A stretch of 64,000 nt of DNA, taken from the NCBI RefSeq assembly GCF_000299875.1, contig NZ_AMRK01000009.1, positions 62,001 to 126,000 of the forward strand, given 5' to 3'. The translations under genes and the position numbers were made by a program. The notes under the pieces were generated by a model, which saw nothing but the letters and a program-made list of their open reading frames with translations, did no database searches and was not told where the DNA came from. Shown here piece after piece: positions 38,554 to 47,509 of the stretch (position 1 is its first letter; each line of letters starts with the position of its first letter). The stretch is from Celeribacter baekdonensis B30. GTDB lineage: Bacteria > Pseudomonadota > Alphaproteobacteria > Rhodobacterales > Rhodobacteraceae.

Positions 38554-39384
38554 ATGGTCCGTTTCCTTTCTGCCGTTATTCTGTTCCTGCTCGTCCCGCT
38601 TGCGGCCTTTGCCGCCGACAGCCTGCCCAGCGAATTGGACAGCGCCGATCGCCGTGCCGAATTGATTGGCTGGGAGGGCGTTGGGCGGCTGGATGTGGCG
38701 CGGCATTTGACCTGTTCGGGCGCGTTGATTGCGCCGGATCTGGTTTTGACGGCGGCGCATTGTGTGGTGGATGGCAAAAACCGCCCCTATGCGGCAGATC
38801 AAATCACCTTTCGCGCCGGGCTGCGTAATGGCGACTATGTTGCCGCCTCGCGCGGGATCGCCGTGGCCGTGACGCCCGGCTATGACATCACCGATAGCGT
38901 GACGGCGGGCAATATTCGCCGCGATGTGGCGCTGATCAAACTGGCCTCGCCGATTGCCCGCGCCCAAGCTGCGCCCTTTCCCATTCACCGAACCTCGAAA
39001 CCCCGTGGAGAACTTATGGTCGCCTCTTACGGGCGGGGTCGCAATGACGCGCTTTCGATTCAGCGCGAATGCCATGTGATTGATTTTTCGCAAGATATTT
39101 ACAGTTTCGATTGTGACATCACCTTTGGCTCCTCTGGCGCGCCGGTCTTTGCCTATGACGGGGTGCGGCCCGCGATTGTCTCTGTCGTCTCCTCCGTGGG
39201 GTTGCGCGACGGGCGCAAGGTGGGGTTTGGCATGGCGTTGAGTGACCGGGTTGCGGCGCTCAAACGCCAAATTGCCTTGGGCGCGGCGCAAGTTGCGGCC
39301 AAACCCGTGGTGGCTAAACGCATTTCTGTGGGCAGTGGCGGCACGCAAAGCTTGGGCAATTCCAAATTCCTGCCCGCGAAATAA
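38554..39384 (+). CDS. Secreted trypsin-like serine protease
   Basis: 276 residues with a signal peptide (residues 1-20, cleaved at AFA). The catalytic triad is H69 (LTAAHC), D124 (RRDVALIKL) and S194 in FGSSGAPVF. The S1-family GDSGG motif has Ser in place of Asp here. The domain is trypsin-like and likely periplasmic; no PDZ domain follows. The C-terminal ~40 residues are Ala/Val-rich and unassigned. The true start is the ATG at 38554. Confidence 0.88.
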   Translation: MVRFLSAVILFLLVPLAAFAADSLPSELDSADRRAELIGWEGVGRLDVARHLTCSGALIAPDLVLTAAHCVVDGKNRPYAADQITFRAGLRNGDYVAASRGIAVAVTPGYDITDSVTAGNIRRDVALIKLASPIARAQAAPFPIHRTSKPRGELMVASYGRGRNDALSIQRECHVIDFSQDIYSFDCDITFGSSGAPVFAYDGVRPAIVSVVSSVGLRDGRKVGFGMALSDRVAALKRQIALGAAQVAAKPVVAKRISVGSGGTQSLGNSKFLPAK

Positions 39385-39638
39385 ACCTGCCACATGAGAA
39401 TTGCTTTGACTTGGCGGGCGATTTGCCGGAAAACCCGGCGCATGAACACCGTGACCACATATATCTCCACGCCCCGACGTCGACGCTAACGCCTCTCTGA
39501 CGTCCGTTCATCCGTGCCCAATCCGGCACATTTTCGCGCCAAACTGGCGCATCTGCCTCATAAATCACTCCGAAACCGTTGACAGCCCCAAGGCATAGCG
39601 CCACCCATGGGGCCTGTTCATTCAAAAGGGTAAACCCC

Positions 39639-40805
39639 ATGATCTCTTCCGTTTTGCCGACCTATAACCGGGCTCCGCTGTCTTTCGTCAAAGGCGAAGG
39701 CTCTTGGCTGATTGAGGCGGATGGACGACGCTTTTTGGACTTGGGCGCGGGGATCGCGGTCAACACGCTGGGCCATGCCAACCCGGACCTAGCGCAGACC
39801 CTCAAGGATCAGGCCGATACGCTCTGGCATGTTTCCAACCTCTATAAAATCCCGGCGCAGGAAAAGCTGGCGGATATGCTGGTCGATCTGACCTTTGCCG
39901 ACACCTGTTTCTTTACCAACTCGGGCACCGAGGCCGCCGAACTGGCGATCAAAATGGCGCGCAAATATTGGTACACCAAGGGCCAGCCGGATAAGATCGA
40001 GATCATCACCTTTGACGGCTGTTTCCATGGCCGCTCGACCGGGGCCATCGCCGCCTCGGGCGCCGAGAAAATGGTCAAGGGCTTTGGTCCCTTGATGCCG
40101 GGGTTTGTCCATCTGCCCTTTGGCGATCACGATGCGCTGATGGCGGCTGTCTCTGACAAAACCGCGGCGATCATGATCGAACCGATTCAGGGCGAGGGTG
40201 GTATTCGCGTCGTGCCCGATCAATGCCTCAAAGGCCTGCGCGATCTGTGCGATGAAAAAGGCATCCTGTTGATTTTTGACGAGGTCCAATGCGGTGTGGC
40301 CCGGACCGGTAAATTGTTCGCCCATGAATACGCCGCCGTGACGCCGGACATCATGATGATTGCCAAAGGCATCGGCGGGGGCTTCCCTCTGGGCGCGGTT
40401 TTGGCCACGGAAGAGGCTGCGTCGGGCATGACGGCGGGCACCCATGGCTCGACCTATGGCGGCAACCCTTTGGGCTGTGCCATTGGGGCCAAAGTGCTTG
40501 AAATCGTGTCCGATCCGGCGTTTTTGGCCGAGGTGAACCGCAAGGCGAGCCTGATGCGTCAAAAGCTCGAAGGTCTTGTCGCCGCCCACCCGGACGTTTT
40601 TGAAAGCGTGCGCGGGCAGGGGCTTATGCTGGGCCTCAAATGCAAAGTCGCGCCGGGTGATCTGGTTGCGAAGGGCTATGAGGCGGGCATTTTGACTGTA
40701 CCCGCCGCCGACAATGTGGTGCGGCTGTTGCCCGCGCTGAACATTTCCGACGATGACATTTCCGACGCCGTGGCGCGGATTGATGCCGCCGCCAAGGCGC
40801 TCTGA
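39639..40805 (+). CDS. argD: Acetylornithine/ornithine aminotransferase
   Basis: A 388-residue class III PLP-dependent transaminase of arginine synthesis. The PLP motif is [15 protein letters not shown]; the Schiff-base lysine lies in [14 protein letters not shown] (about residue 241). [11 protein letters not shown] marks the cofactor phosphate site. It has an AAGGG ribosome-binding site and is followed within 20 bases by argF, so they share an operon (argD-argF). Confidence 0.95.
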   Translation: MISSVLPTYNRAPLSFVKGEGSWLIEADGRRFLDLGAGIAVNTLGHANPDLAQTLKDQADTLWHVSNLYKIPAQEKLADMLVDLTFADTCFFTNSGTEAAELAIKMARKYWYTKGQPDKIEIITFDGCFHGRSTGAIAASGAEKMVKGFGPLMPGFVHLPFGDHDALMAAVSDKTAAIMIEPIQGEGGIRVVPDQCLKGLRDLCDEKGILLIFDEVQCGVARTGKLFAHEYAAVTPDIMMIAKGIGGGFPLGAVLATEEAASGMTAGTHGSTYGGNPLGCAIGAKVLEIVSDPAFLAEVNRKASLMRQKLEGLVAAHPDVFESVRGQGLMLGLKCKVAPGDLVAKGYEAGILTVPAADNVVRLLPALNISDDDISDAVARIDAAAKAL

Positions 40806-40824
40806 GATAAGAAAAGATAGTAAA

Positions 40825-41751
40825 ATGAACCACTTTCTAGATATTCACACCACGAGTGCCGACGATCTTCATCAGATCATCGCAAGCGCGAAAGCCACCA
40901 AACAGGCGCGTTTGGGCCAACCCAAAGGCGCGCTGGATGCCGAGCTGCCACTCAAAGACAAAATGGTCGCGCTGATTTTTGAAAAGCCTTCGACCCGGAC
41001 CCGCGTGTCTTTTGACGTGGGTGTGCGCCAAATGGGCGGCCAGACCATGGTGCTTTCGGGCGCGGATATGCAACTGGGTCATGGCGAAACCATCGCCGAC
41101 ACCGCTCGCGTCTTGTCGCGCTATGTTGACATGATCATGATCCGCACCTTTGAGGAACAGACCCTGTTGGAGATGGCCGAATACGCCACCGTCCCGGTGA
41201 TCAACGGCCTGACCAACCGCACCCATCCCTGTCAGATCATGGCCGATATCCTCACATTTGAGGAACATAACGGTCCGATCAAAGGCAAAAAGGTGGTGTG
41301 GTGTGGCGATGGCAACAATGTGTGCGCCTCGTTCATTCATGCCGCCGGTCAGTTTGGGTTTGATTTCACCTTCGCCGGGCCAGAGCCGCTTGATCCCGAA
41401 ATGGGCTTTATCGAAGAGGCGCGCGCCAAAGGGTCAAAGATCGAGATCGTGCGCGACGCGGAAGAGGCGGTCAAAGGTGCCGATCTTGTGGTCACCGACA
41501 CCTGGGTGTCGATGCATGATCCGCAATCGGCGCGGGAGCGTCGGCACAATCAACTGCGCCCTTACCGGGTTGATCGCAAGCTGATGTCACATGCCAACCC
41601 CGACGCGCTGTTCATGCACTGCCTGCCCGCGCACCGCGGTGATGAGGTGACCAACAATGTGATGGACGGGCCGCAATCGGTGATTTTCGACGAGGCGGAA
41701 AACCGGCTTCACGCGCAAAAGGCGATCATGCGCTGGTGTGTCGGGGTTTAA
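40825..41751 (+). CDS. argF: Ornithine carbamoyltransferase
   Basis: A 308-residue enzyme that joins carbamoyl phosphate and ornithine to give citrulline. The STRTR motif ([10 protein letters not shown], about 53-62), HPCQ (about 133-136) and HCLPAHRG (about residue 265) are present. The start at 40825 follows argD by 19 bases with a weak A-rich ribosome-binding site, so translation may depend on coupling. Its substrate comes from CarAB (carB is at 14234). A terminator follows. Confidence 0.96.
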   Translation: MNHFLDIHTTSADDLHQIIASAKATKQARLGQPKGALDAELPLKDKMVALIFEKPSTRTRVSFDVGVRQMGGQTMVLSGADMQLGHGETIADTARVLSRYVDMIMIRTFEEQTLLEMAEYATVPVINGLTNRTHPCQIMADILTFEEHNGPIKGKKVVWCGDGNNVCASFIHAAGQFGFDFTFAGPEPLDPEMGFIEEARAKGSKIEIVRDAEEAVKGADLVVTDTWVSMHDPQSARERRHNQLRPYRVDRKLMSHANPDALFMHCLPAHRGDEVTNNVMDGPQSVIFDEAENRLHAQKAIMRWCVGV

Positions 41752-41773
41752 CCGAGGTCAGGCTTTGCAAAAG

Positions 41774-41806
41774 AAAACGCGCCCGAGGACTCTCTGGGCG
41801 CGTTTT
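41774..41806. terminator. Bidirectional terminator between argF and the phosphate transporter gene
   Basis: An 11-pair stem AAAACGCGCCC / GGGCGCGTTTT with an 11-base loop lies between converging genes. A and T runs occur on both sides. Confidence 0.85.
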
Positions 41807-41830
41807 GTGTTGGCTGCGGTCTGGTCCGGC

Positions 41831-43303
41831 TCAGTTTGTGAAATGCGACAGGACAAAAAACACCGCCGCAGAAAGGGCCGCCGAGGCCGGGACGGTGATG
41901 ATCCAAGCCGCGACAATGGTCATGAAATGGCTGCGACGTACCAGTTTGCGCCGCCTCCGCTCTTCATCTGCCACGCGCACCGCCTCTTTGACCACAGTCT
42001 CGCGCAGACGTTTATCATGATACCATTCACGGAAAAATCCAACGCCAAACACCGCGCCCACGGCGATATGGGTGGAGGATACGGGCAGGCCCAGCCAACT
42101 TGCGACAATCACCGTGATCGCGGCAGAGAGTGCGACGCAAAAGGCGCGCATCGGGTTGAGTTTGGTGATCTGTGAGCCGACCATTTTGATCAGTTTCGGC
42201 CCAAACAGCACCAGACCAAAAGAAATCCCAAGCGCGCCGATCACCATCACCCAATGCGGGATATTGACCTTGCCGGCGAATTCGCCAAAGGCGTTGGCAT
42301 GCACAATCGCGGCCAGCGGACCGACCGCATTGGCCACATCATTGGCGCCATGGGCAAAGGACAAAAGGGCTGCCGAGATTACCAAGGGCAGGGCAAACAG
42401 CGCCTTCAATGATTTGTTTCGGTTTTCAAGCCCCTCGGATTGACGGCGCACCAAAGGCGCGGAAATCACATAGGACAACCCGCCAACCGCCGCACCAATC
42501 AGGAGCGCGGTTGTCAGGTCAATGCTGATCAGTTTCTTAAGCCCTTTAATCGCCAGATAGGTCGCAAACGCGCCCATCATGATGCCGATCAGAACCGGAA
42601 CCCAACGGCGCGCCGCTGCGATTTTGTCGTCCTGGTACATGATCTGGGCTTTGATGAACCACAAGAATCCGGCGGCAATCACCCCGCCCAACAGTGGCGA
42701 AATCACCCAAGACGCGGCGATCAATCCCATTGAGGCCCAGTTGACGGAGGCAAAGCCCGCCGCCGTGATGCCCGCGCCCATGACACCGCCGACAACGGCA
42801 TGGGTGGTGGAGACCGGCGCGCCGATCCATGTCGCCAAATTGACCCAAAGGGCCGAGGACAACAGCGCCGCGAGCATGGCCCAGATGAACACCTGGGTGT
42901 TTGCCATGGCGGATGGGTCGATGATCCCCTTTGAGATCGTCGAGACCACATCGCCACCCGCCAACAACGCCCCCGCACTTTCACACAGCGCCGCAATCAC
43001 AATCGCGCCGCCCATGGTCAATGCATTCGCACCCACCGCAGGGCCCATATTGTTGGCCACGTCATTGGCACCAATATTGATCGCCATATAGGCGCCCAAA
43101 GCCGCCGCAGCGATCACCAGGGCCGACCCCGGTTGCCCGCCAAACACCACAGCCGCACCAAGCCCGGCTACGATGATAAAGGCCAGCGCCACACCCAAGC
43201 CCACCATCGGTCGCCCGATGTACAGCGTCGCATGTTCAAGCTGGCTGATGCGGTTGAGGTCTTTGTCCAGTGTGGTCCACTGTTTGCCGTCTTGGTCACT
43301 CAT
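41831..43303 (-). CDS. PiT-family inorganic phosphate transporter
   Basis: 490 residues with about ten to twelve hydrophobic segments and the duplicated PiT signature: GANDVANNMGPAVGA (first half) and GANDVANAVGPLAA (second half). It is a proton- or cation-coupled low-affinity phosphate importer in the inner membrane. A long polar loop lies near the middle. No PhoU-like partner (DUF47) gene adjoins it, although many PiT genes have one. Confidence 0.95.
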   Translation of the reverse strand: MSDQDGKQWTTLDKDLNRISQLEHATLYIGRPMVGLGVALAFIIVAGLGAAVVFGGQPGSALVIAAAALGAYMAINIGANDVANNMGPAVGANALTMGGAIVIAALCESAGALLAGGDVVSTISKGIIDPSAMANTQVFIWAMLAALLSSALWVNLATWIGAPVSTTHAVVGGVMGAGITAAGFASVNWASMGLIAASWVISPLLGGVIAAGFLWFIKAQIMYQDDKIAAARRWVPVLIGIMMGAFATYLAIKGLKKLISIDLTTALLIGAAVGGLSYVISAPLVRRQSEGLENRNKSLKALFALPLVISAALLSFAHGANDVANAVGPLAAIVHANAFGEFAGKVNIPHWVMVIGALGISFGLVLFGPKLIKMVGSQITKLNPMRAFCVALSAAITVIVASWLGLPVSSTHIAVGAVFGVGFFREWYHDKRLRETVVKEAVRVADEERRRRKLVRRSHFMTIVAAWIITVPASAALSAAVFFVLSHFTN

Positions 43304-43483
43304 GTTGATCCCTCATGGCTTTCCCTCCCCCTGAGGGTCGTCATAAAACTGTTACAAGCGGCGCAGCGCTACCGCGCCCGCCACCGTATTTCAAGGGTTT
43401 CATGACAAAGTGAAGCATGCAAACCGGGACCTGTGGCCACCGACCGGACTTGGCCTTGGGGTGCAAGCCTGCGCAGGGGTGCC

Positions 43484-43942
43484 TTAAAACGCGCGCAGCA
43501 GGTCCTGCAGCTCAGGTTCGTCCACCAGCATGGCCGCCTGTTCGGGCGACATCCAACTGCGTTTGCGTTCACGGCATTCGGGGAATTTATCCGCCAAACG
43601 CGCCACTTCGATCGGGTAGACCGAGGCCTCGATCGGGGCAGGGATACCGTTGGAGAGGCGTTTGACATAGTGGTAGAGACCAAGCGGCTGACGCTTGATC
43701 TTGCCGGGTTTGACCCCGGCCTCTTCCCAAGCCTCCTGCGCCGCCGTGCCCGCGCCGTCCAACCCCTCGATCGGCCAACCTTTGGGGATGATCCAACGAC
43801 CAGTGTCGCGCGAGGTGATCAAAAGCACCTCTTTGCCTTTCTTACCCTTACGCCAACACAAAGCCGCCGCCTGAACCCGGTCAGGGCGGCGCAAAAGGGG
43901 GTCCAAGACCCCCGTTAGAGCGGATTTGAAAAGCATAACCAT
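43484..43942 (-). CDS. Nudix hydrolase
   Basis: About 152 residues from the ATG at 43942 (43936 is an alternative). The Nudix box is AAQEAWEEAGV with GWPIEG before it; the usual Arg of the REUXEE core is Gln (QEAWEE), so catalysis may be altered. The overall form resembles diphosphoinositol polyphosphate phosphohydrolases, whose substrate range includes diadenosine polyphosphates. It is a lone gene between the phosphate transporter and gnd. Confidence 0.85.
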   Translation of the reverse strand: MVMLFKSALTGVLDPLLRRPDRVQAAALCWRKGKKGKEVLLITSRDTGRWIIPKGWPIEGLDGAGTAAQEAWEEAGVKPGKIKRQPLGLYHYVKRLSNGIPAPIEASVYPIEVARLADKFPECRERKRSWMSPEQAAMLVDEPELQDLLRAF

Positions 43943-44139
43943 CGGTGAGAAACGTGCCTGTGTTTTTGTTTGTTGTATATACATAGAGCAAGGCGCAGAG
44001 GATTTCAAGTTTTCTTGGAAAATGTCTTGTTCCTGAATGATAGCGCTATATCTGAAAGGGGAGCTGGGCGGCCTGAGGTTCTGAAAACCCCGCGCATCTG
44101 TGCCCTTGCCACATTCTCGAACGTCAAAAGGACCTTATC

Positions 44140-45561
44140 ATGTCACACGCGCGTATCGGCCTCGTTGGCCTTGGCGTCATGGGCGCAAACCTGTCGCTCA
44201 ACATTGCCGATCACGGCTTTCCCATCGCTGTTTACAATCGTACTGGCGCGGTCACAGATGCGTTTGTGGCCTCTGCAGGCGATTTGGCCGAGCGGCTTGT
44301 GCCGGCGCAGACCTATGAGGACTTCGTGGCCTCGCTGTCCAAGCCGCGTGCGATCATCATCATGGTCAAGGCGGGCGGGCCAGTGGATGCGGTGATCGCA
44401 GACCTGGGGCCGCTGCTGGATGAGGGCGATATGATTATTGATGCGGGCAACGCCAATTTTCACGACACTCGCCGTCGCGAGGCGGCGCTGCGAGAAAAGG
44501 GTTTGAACTTTATCGGCATGGGCGTGTCGGGCGGCGAAGAGGGCGCGCGTCATGGGCCATCGATCATGGTTGGCGGCAACAAAGCCTCCTATGAGGTCAT
44601 CCGCGACATCATCGAAGCGATTTCCGCCAAACATGATGGTCAGCCCTGTGCGGCGCATTTTGGCCCGGATGGGGCCGGGCATTTCGTCAAAACCGTCCAC
44701 AACGGGATTGAATATGCCGATATGCAAATGATTGCCGAGGTCTACGGGGTGTTGCGCGATGGGGCGGGGCGCACCCCATCCGAGATCGGCGCGCTGTTTG
44801 AAGCCTGGGACAAAGGCCCGCTCAAATCCTATCTGGTCGAAATCTCCGGTAAGGTGCTTCAGACCGCTGATCCCAAAACCGGCCAGCCGATGGTCGATGT
44901 GATCGTCGATACGGCGGGCCAAAAAGGCACCGGGCGTTGGACCGCGATTGAGGCAATCACCCTGGGTCAATCGCCCTCTACCATCGAGGCCGCCGTGGCC
45001 GCGCGGTCGTGGTCTTCGGAAAAAGCAACGCGCGAGGCGGGGCAGGCGCTGTTTGGCGATGATGCGGTTGAAACCATGCCGATGCCCTCTGATGCCACGC
45101 TTGAAAAAGCGCTCTTGGCGGCAAAACTCATTGCCTATGATCAAGGCTTCAAAATCCTCATTGCCGCCTCCTCGACCTATGATTGGGGCATTGATCTTGC
45201 CGCCGCTGCCGAAGTGTGGCGCGAAGGCTGTATCATCCGCTCGGCGTTGCTTGACGACATGGCGCAAGCGATCCGCGCGGGCCTGCCCCATGATCAACTG
45301 ATCTTTGCGCCGACCTTTGCGGATATGATCCGCGAGGGCGCACCCGCGCTGCGCCGTGTGGTCGCCTATGCTGCGCTCAAAGGTCTGCCAATCCCGGCCT
45401 TTGCCAATGCCTTGGCTTATTTCGACACCATGCGTCAGGGCCGCGGCACCACCGATCTGGTCCAGGCACAACGCGATTTCTTTGGCGCGCACGGGTTTGA
45501 GCGGGTCGATGGCGGTGCGGGGCAGCACGGGCCATGGGCTGGAACCGTGTCCCACAGTTGA
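44140..45561 (+). CDS. gnd: 6-phosphogluconate dehydrogenase, decarboxylating
   Basis: A 473-residue enzyme of the oxidative pentose phosphate pathway. The Rossmann motif is GLGVMGANLSLNIADHG at the N-terminus. The substrate-binding signature SGGEEGARHGPSIMVGG and the catalytic Lys region HFVKTVHNGIEY are present. The length is that of the long, E. coli-type homodimer. It is followed by a palindrome at 45629-45662. Confidence 0.95.
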   Translation: MSHARIGLVGLGVMGANLSLNIADHGFPIAVYNRTGAVTDAFVASAGDLAERLVPAQTYEDFVASLSKPRAIIIMVKAGGPVDAVIADLGPLLDEGDMIIDAGNANFHDTRRREAALREKGLNFIGMGVSGGEEGARHGPSIMVGGNKASYEVIRDIIEAISAKHDGQPCAAHFGPDGAGHFVKTVHNGIEYADMQMIAEVYGVLRDGAGRTPSEIGALFEAWDKGPLKSYLVEISGKVLQTADPKTGQPMVDVIVDTAGQKGTGRWTAIEAITLGQSPSTIEAAVAARSWSSEKATREAGQALFGDDAVETMPMPSDATLEKALLAAKLIAYDQGFKILIAASSTYDWGIDLAAAAEVWREGCIIRSALLDDMAQAIRAGLPHDQLIFAPTFADMIREGAPALRRVVAYAALKGLPIPAFANALAYFDTMRQGRGTTDLVQAQRDFFGAHGFERVDGGAGQHGPWAGTVSHS

Positions 45562-45628
45562 GGCAAATTTCGTGAGATAAATCTAGGCGCGCAGCGACCC
45601 GCCCGACACAACGCCCATGCGAAATCCG

Positions 45629-45662
45629 CCCCTCTCCATGCCACCCCTTGCATGGAGAGGGG
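45629..45662. terminator. Hairpin after gnd
   Basis: A perfect 13-pair stem CCCCTCTCCATGC / GCATGGAGAGGGG with an 8-base loop lies 68 bases after gnd. A T-tract is absent, so it may need another factor or act as an mRNA end stem. Confidence 0.6.
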
Positions 45663-45739
45663 CTTCGTGGTTTTCAGAAGCATGATCGCTTGAGCCTCCA
45701 GATTGAGGCCACGGCGGCCCACAGCAAGGCAAGTGGCAC

Positions 45740-47167
45740 ATGAGTTTCGTCGTCTTCATCAATGGGTTGGTGATGGTGTTTTTCGCCGCTCTCATGGGCG
45801 TTGTGGCGCTGCTCTTTCCTGACACCGCAAGCCTGTTTGAAGTGCCCGCCCTTTTGTTTGGCTTTCTCGGCGGAGCGCTTGCGCTGGCCACGTCGCCGGA
45901 CGCCACCGGGCTGCGGCCGCTGCACACGTTTTTGATGACCTCGTCGGTCTGGATGGTGGCCGCTCTGTGTGGCGCGGGGCCGCTGTACCTGTTCGATCTG
46001 TCCTTTGTGGATGCATTTTTCGAGGCGATGTCGGGCATCACCACCACTGGCTCCACCGTCATGTCGGGTCTGGATGCCACGCCGAGGGGCATTATCTTGT
46101 GGCGCGCCATGCTTCAGGCCGTTGGCGGTGTCGGTTTTATCGTCACCGGCATCGCGCTTTTGCCGATCTTGAAAGTCGGTGGGATGCAATTGTTTCGCTC
46201 TGAAAGCTCGGAACAAGGCGGCAAAGAACTGCGCAATGCCACGATGTTTGCCTCTGCGACGCTGCAAATCTATTTCGCTTTGATTTTCCTTTGCGGCTTG
46301 CTCTATCTGATCGGCGGCATGTCACCCTTTGACGCGGTCACCCACGCGATGACCACGCTCTCAACGGGGGGCTATTCCGGCTATGATGCGTCTTTTGGCC
46401 ATTTCGACAGCGCCTTCCTGCAATGGGTGTGCACCGCATTCATGCTCGCGGGCGCTTTGCCTTTTGCGTGGTATATCAGAGGGGTCCGACGCGGCGTTTG
46501 GCAGTCTGAACAGGTTTCCGCCATGTTGACGACCCTTGCGTTGACCATATCCGGCCTGTCGCTTTGGCTCATGATGGTGCGGGGTGAAACCCTGTTTGAT
46601 GCGCTCCGCCTTGTCGCGTTCAATGTCGTCTCCATCGTCACCACCACTGGCTACGCCACCACGGATTATACGCTTTGGGGACCTTTTGCCGTTGCCGCCT
46701 TTTTCGTTTTGACCGCTGTGGGCGGGGCCACCGGGTCCACTGCAGGCGGGGCCAAGGCGATGCGCTGGTTGGTGGCGGGGCGGGCGTTGATTGCACAAAT
46801 CCGCAAAAGCTACGCGCCGCACCGGGTCACTTTTGTCAAATACGAAGGCCGCCCTGTCGCCCCCGATGCGCTTTCTGGTGTGATTGCGTTTTTTGTGCTC
46901 TATTCCGCCACGTTTGGCGTGATGGCGATCCTGTTGAGTTTCTTCGGCCAAGACATGTCCACCGCCATTTCCGGCTCGCTGACGGCCTTGGCCAATGTCG
47001 GGCCGGGGGTGGGGGATATCATTGGCCCGGCGGGTAATTTCGCCACGCTCAACACGCCGTCGAAGCTGGTTTTGACCTTTGGCATGTATTTGGGGCGGCT
47101 CGAAATGGCCACAGTCTACGCCCTGTTCGCGCCACTGTTTTGGCGCGAACTGGTGTCGTCTCGGTAA
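45740..47167 (+). CDS. trkH: TrkH-family potassium uptake protein
   Basis: 475 residues with around ten hydrophobic segments and the TrkH selectivity-filter-like repeats: SGITTTGSTVMSG, TTLSTGGYSGYD, SIVTTTGYATTDY and LANVGPGVGDIIGPAG. It forms the membrane channel of the Trk potassium system, which normally needs the peripheral nucleotide-binding TrkA; no trkA is in this window. Confidence 0.95.
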   Translation: MSFVVFINGLVMVFFAALMGVVALLFPDTASLFEVPALLFGFLGGALALATSPDATGLRPLHTFLMTSSVWMVAALCGAGPLYLFDLSFVDAFFEAMSGITTTGSTVMSGLDATPRGIILWRAMLQAVGGVGFIVTGIALLPILKVGGMQLFRSESSEQGGKELRNATMFASATLQIYFALIFLCGLLYLIGGMSPFDAVTHAMTTLSTGGYSGYDASFGHFDSAFLQWVCTAFMLAGALPFAWYIRGVRRGVWQSEQVSAMLTTLALTISGLSLWLMMVRGETLFDALRLVAFNVVSIVTTTGYATTDYTLWGPFAVAAFFVLTAVGGATGSTAGGAKAMRWLVAGRALIAQIRKSYAPHRVTFVKYEGRPVAPDALSGVIAFFVLYSATFGVMAILLSFFGQDMSTAISGSLTALANVGPGVGDIIGPAGNFATLNTPSKLVLTFGMYLGRLEMATVYALFAPLFWRELVSSR

Positions 47168-47169
47168 GA

Positions 47170-47197
47170 GGCGCCCGACCTGAAAAGGTCACAGCGC
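47170..47197. terminator. Hairpin between trkH and nirD
   Basis: The nested stem GGCGC...GACCT-GAAA-AGGTC...GCGCC lies between two converging stop codons, overlapping the nirD end. The T-tract is weak, so termination is only probable. Confidence 0.5.
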
Positions 47198-47509
47198 CAA
47201 AAGCACGTTGCCGTCTTCGATCTTGATCTCGAATGTGGTGGTCTGACCAACATCTGCGCCTTGAGCCGCGCCGGTCTCAAGCGAGATCACCCAATTGTGC
47301 AAGGGGCAGGTGACGCAGCCGTCATGTACGATCCCTTGGCTCAGGGGGCCGTTCTTGTGCGGGCATTTGTCTTCGAGGGCAAAGATCTGATCGTGTGAGG
47401 TGCGAAACACCGCGATGCTCATGTCGCCGTTTTTGACACAGCGCGCGCCTTGGCGCGGAATCTCGGTGAGCGGGCCGATGCTGACCCAGGTTTTGGTCTG
47501 GACGTTCAT
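47189..47509 (-). CDS. nirD: Nitrite reductase small subunit, Rieske-type
   Basis: A 106-residue subunit with a Rieske [2Fe-2S] fold (CPHKNG and CPLHNW), as in bacterial NirD proteins. It partners NirB to form the cytoplasmic NADH-dependent nitrite reductase that makes ammonium. The start overlaps the nirB stop by 4 bases. There is no signal peptide, which fits a cytoplasmic partner. Confidence 0.93.
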   Translation of the reverse strand: MNVQTKTWVSIGPLTEIPRQGARCVKNGDMSIAVFRTSHDQIFALEDKCPHKNGPLSQGIVHDGCVTCPLHNWVISLETGAAQGADVGQTTTFEIKIEDGNVLLAL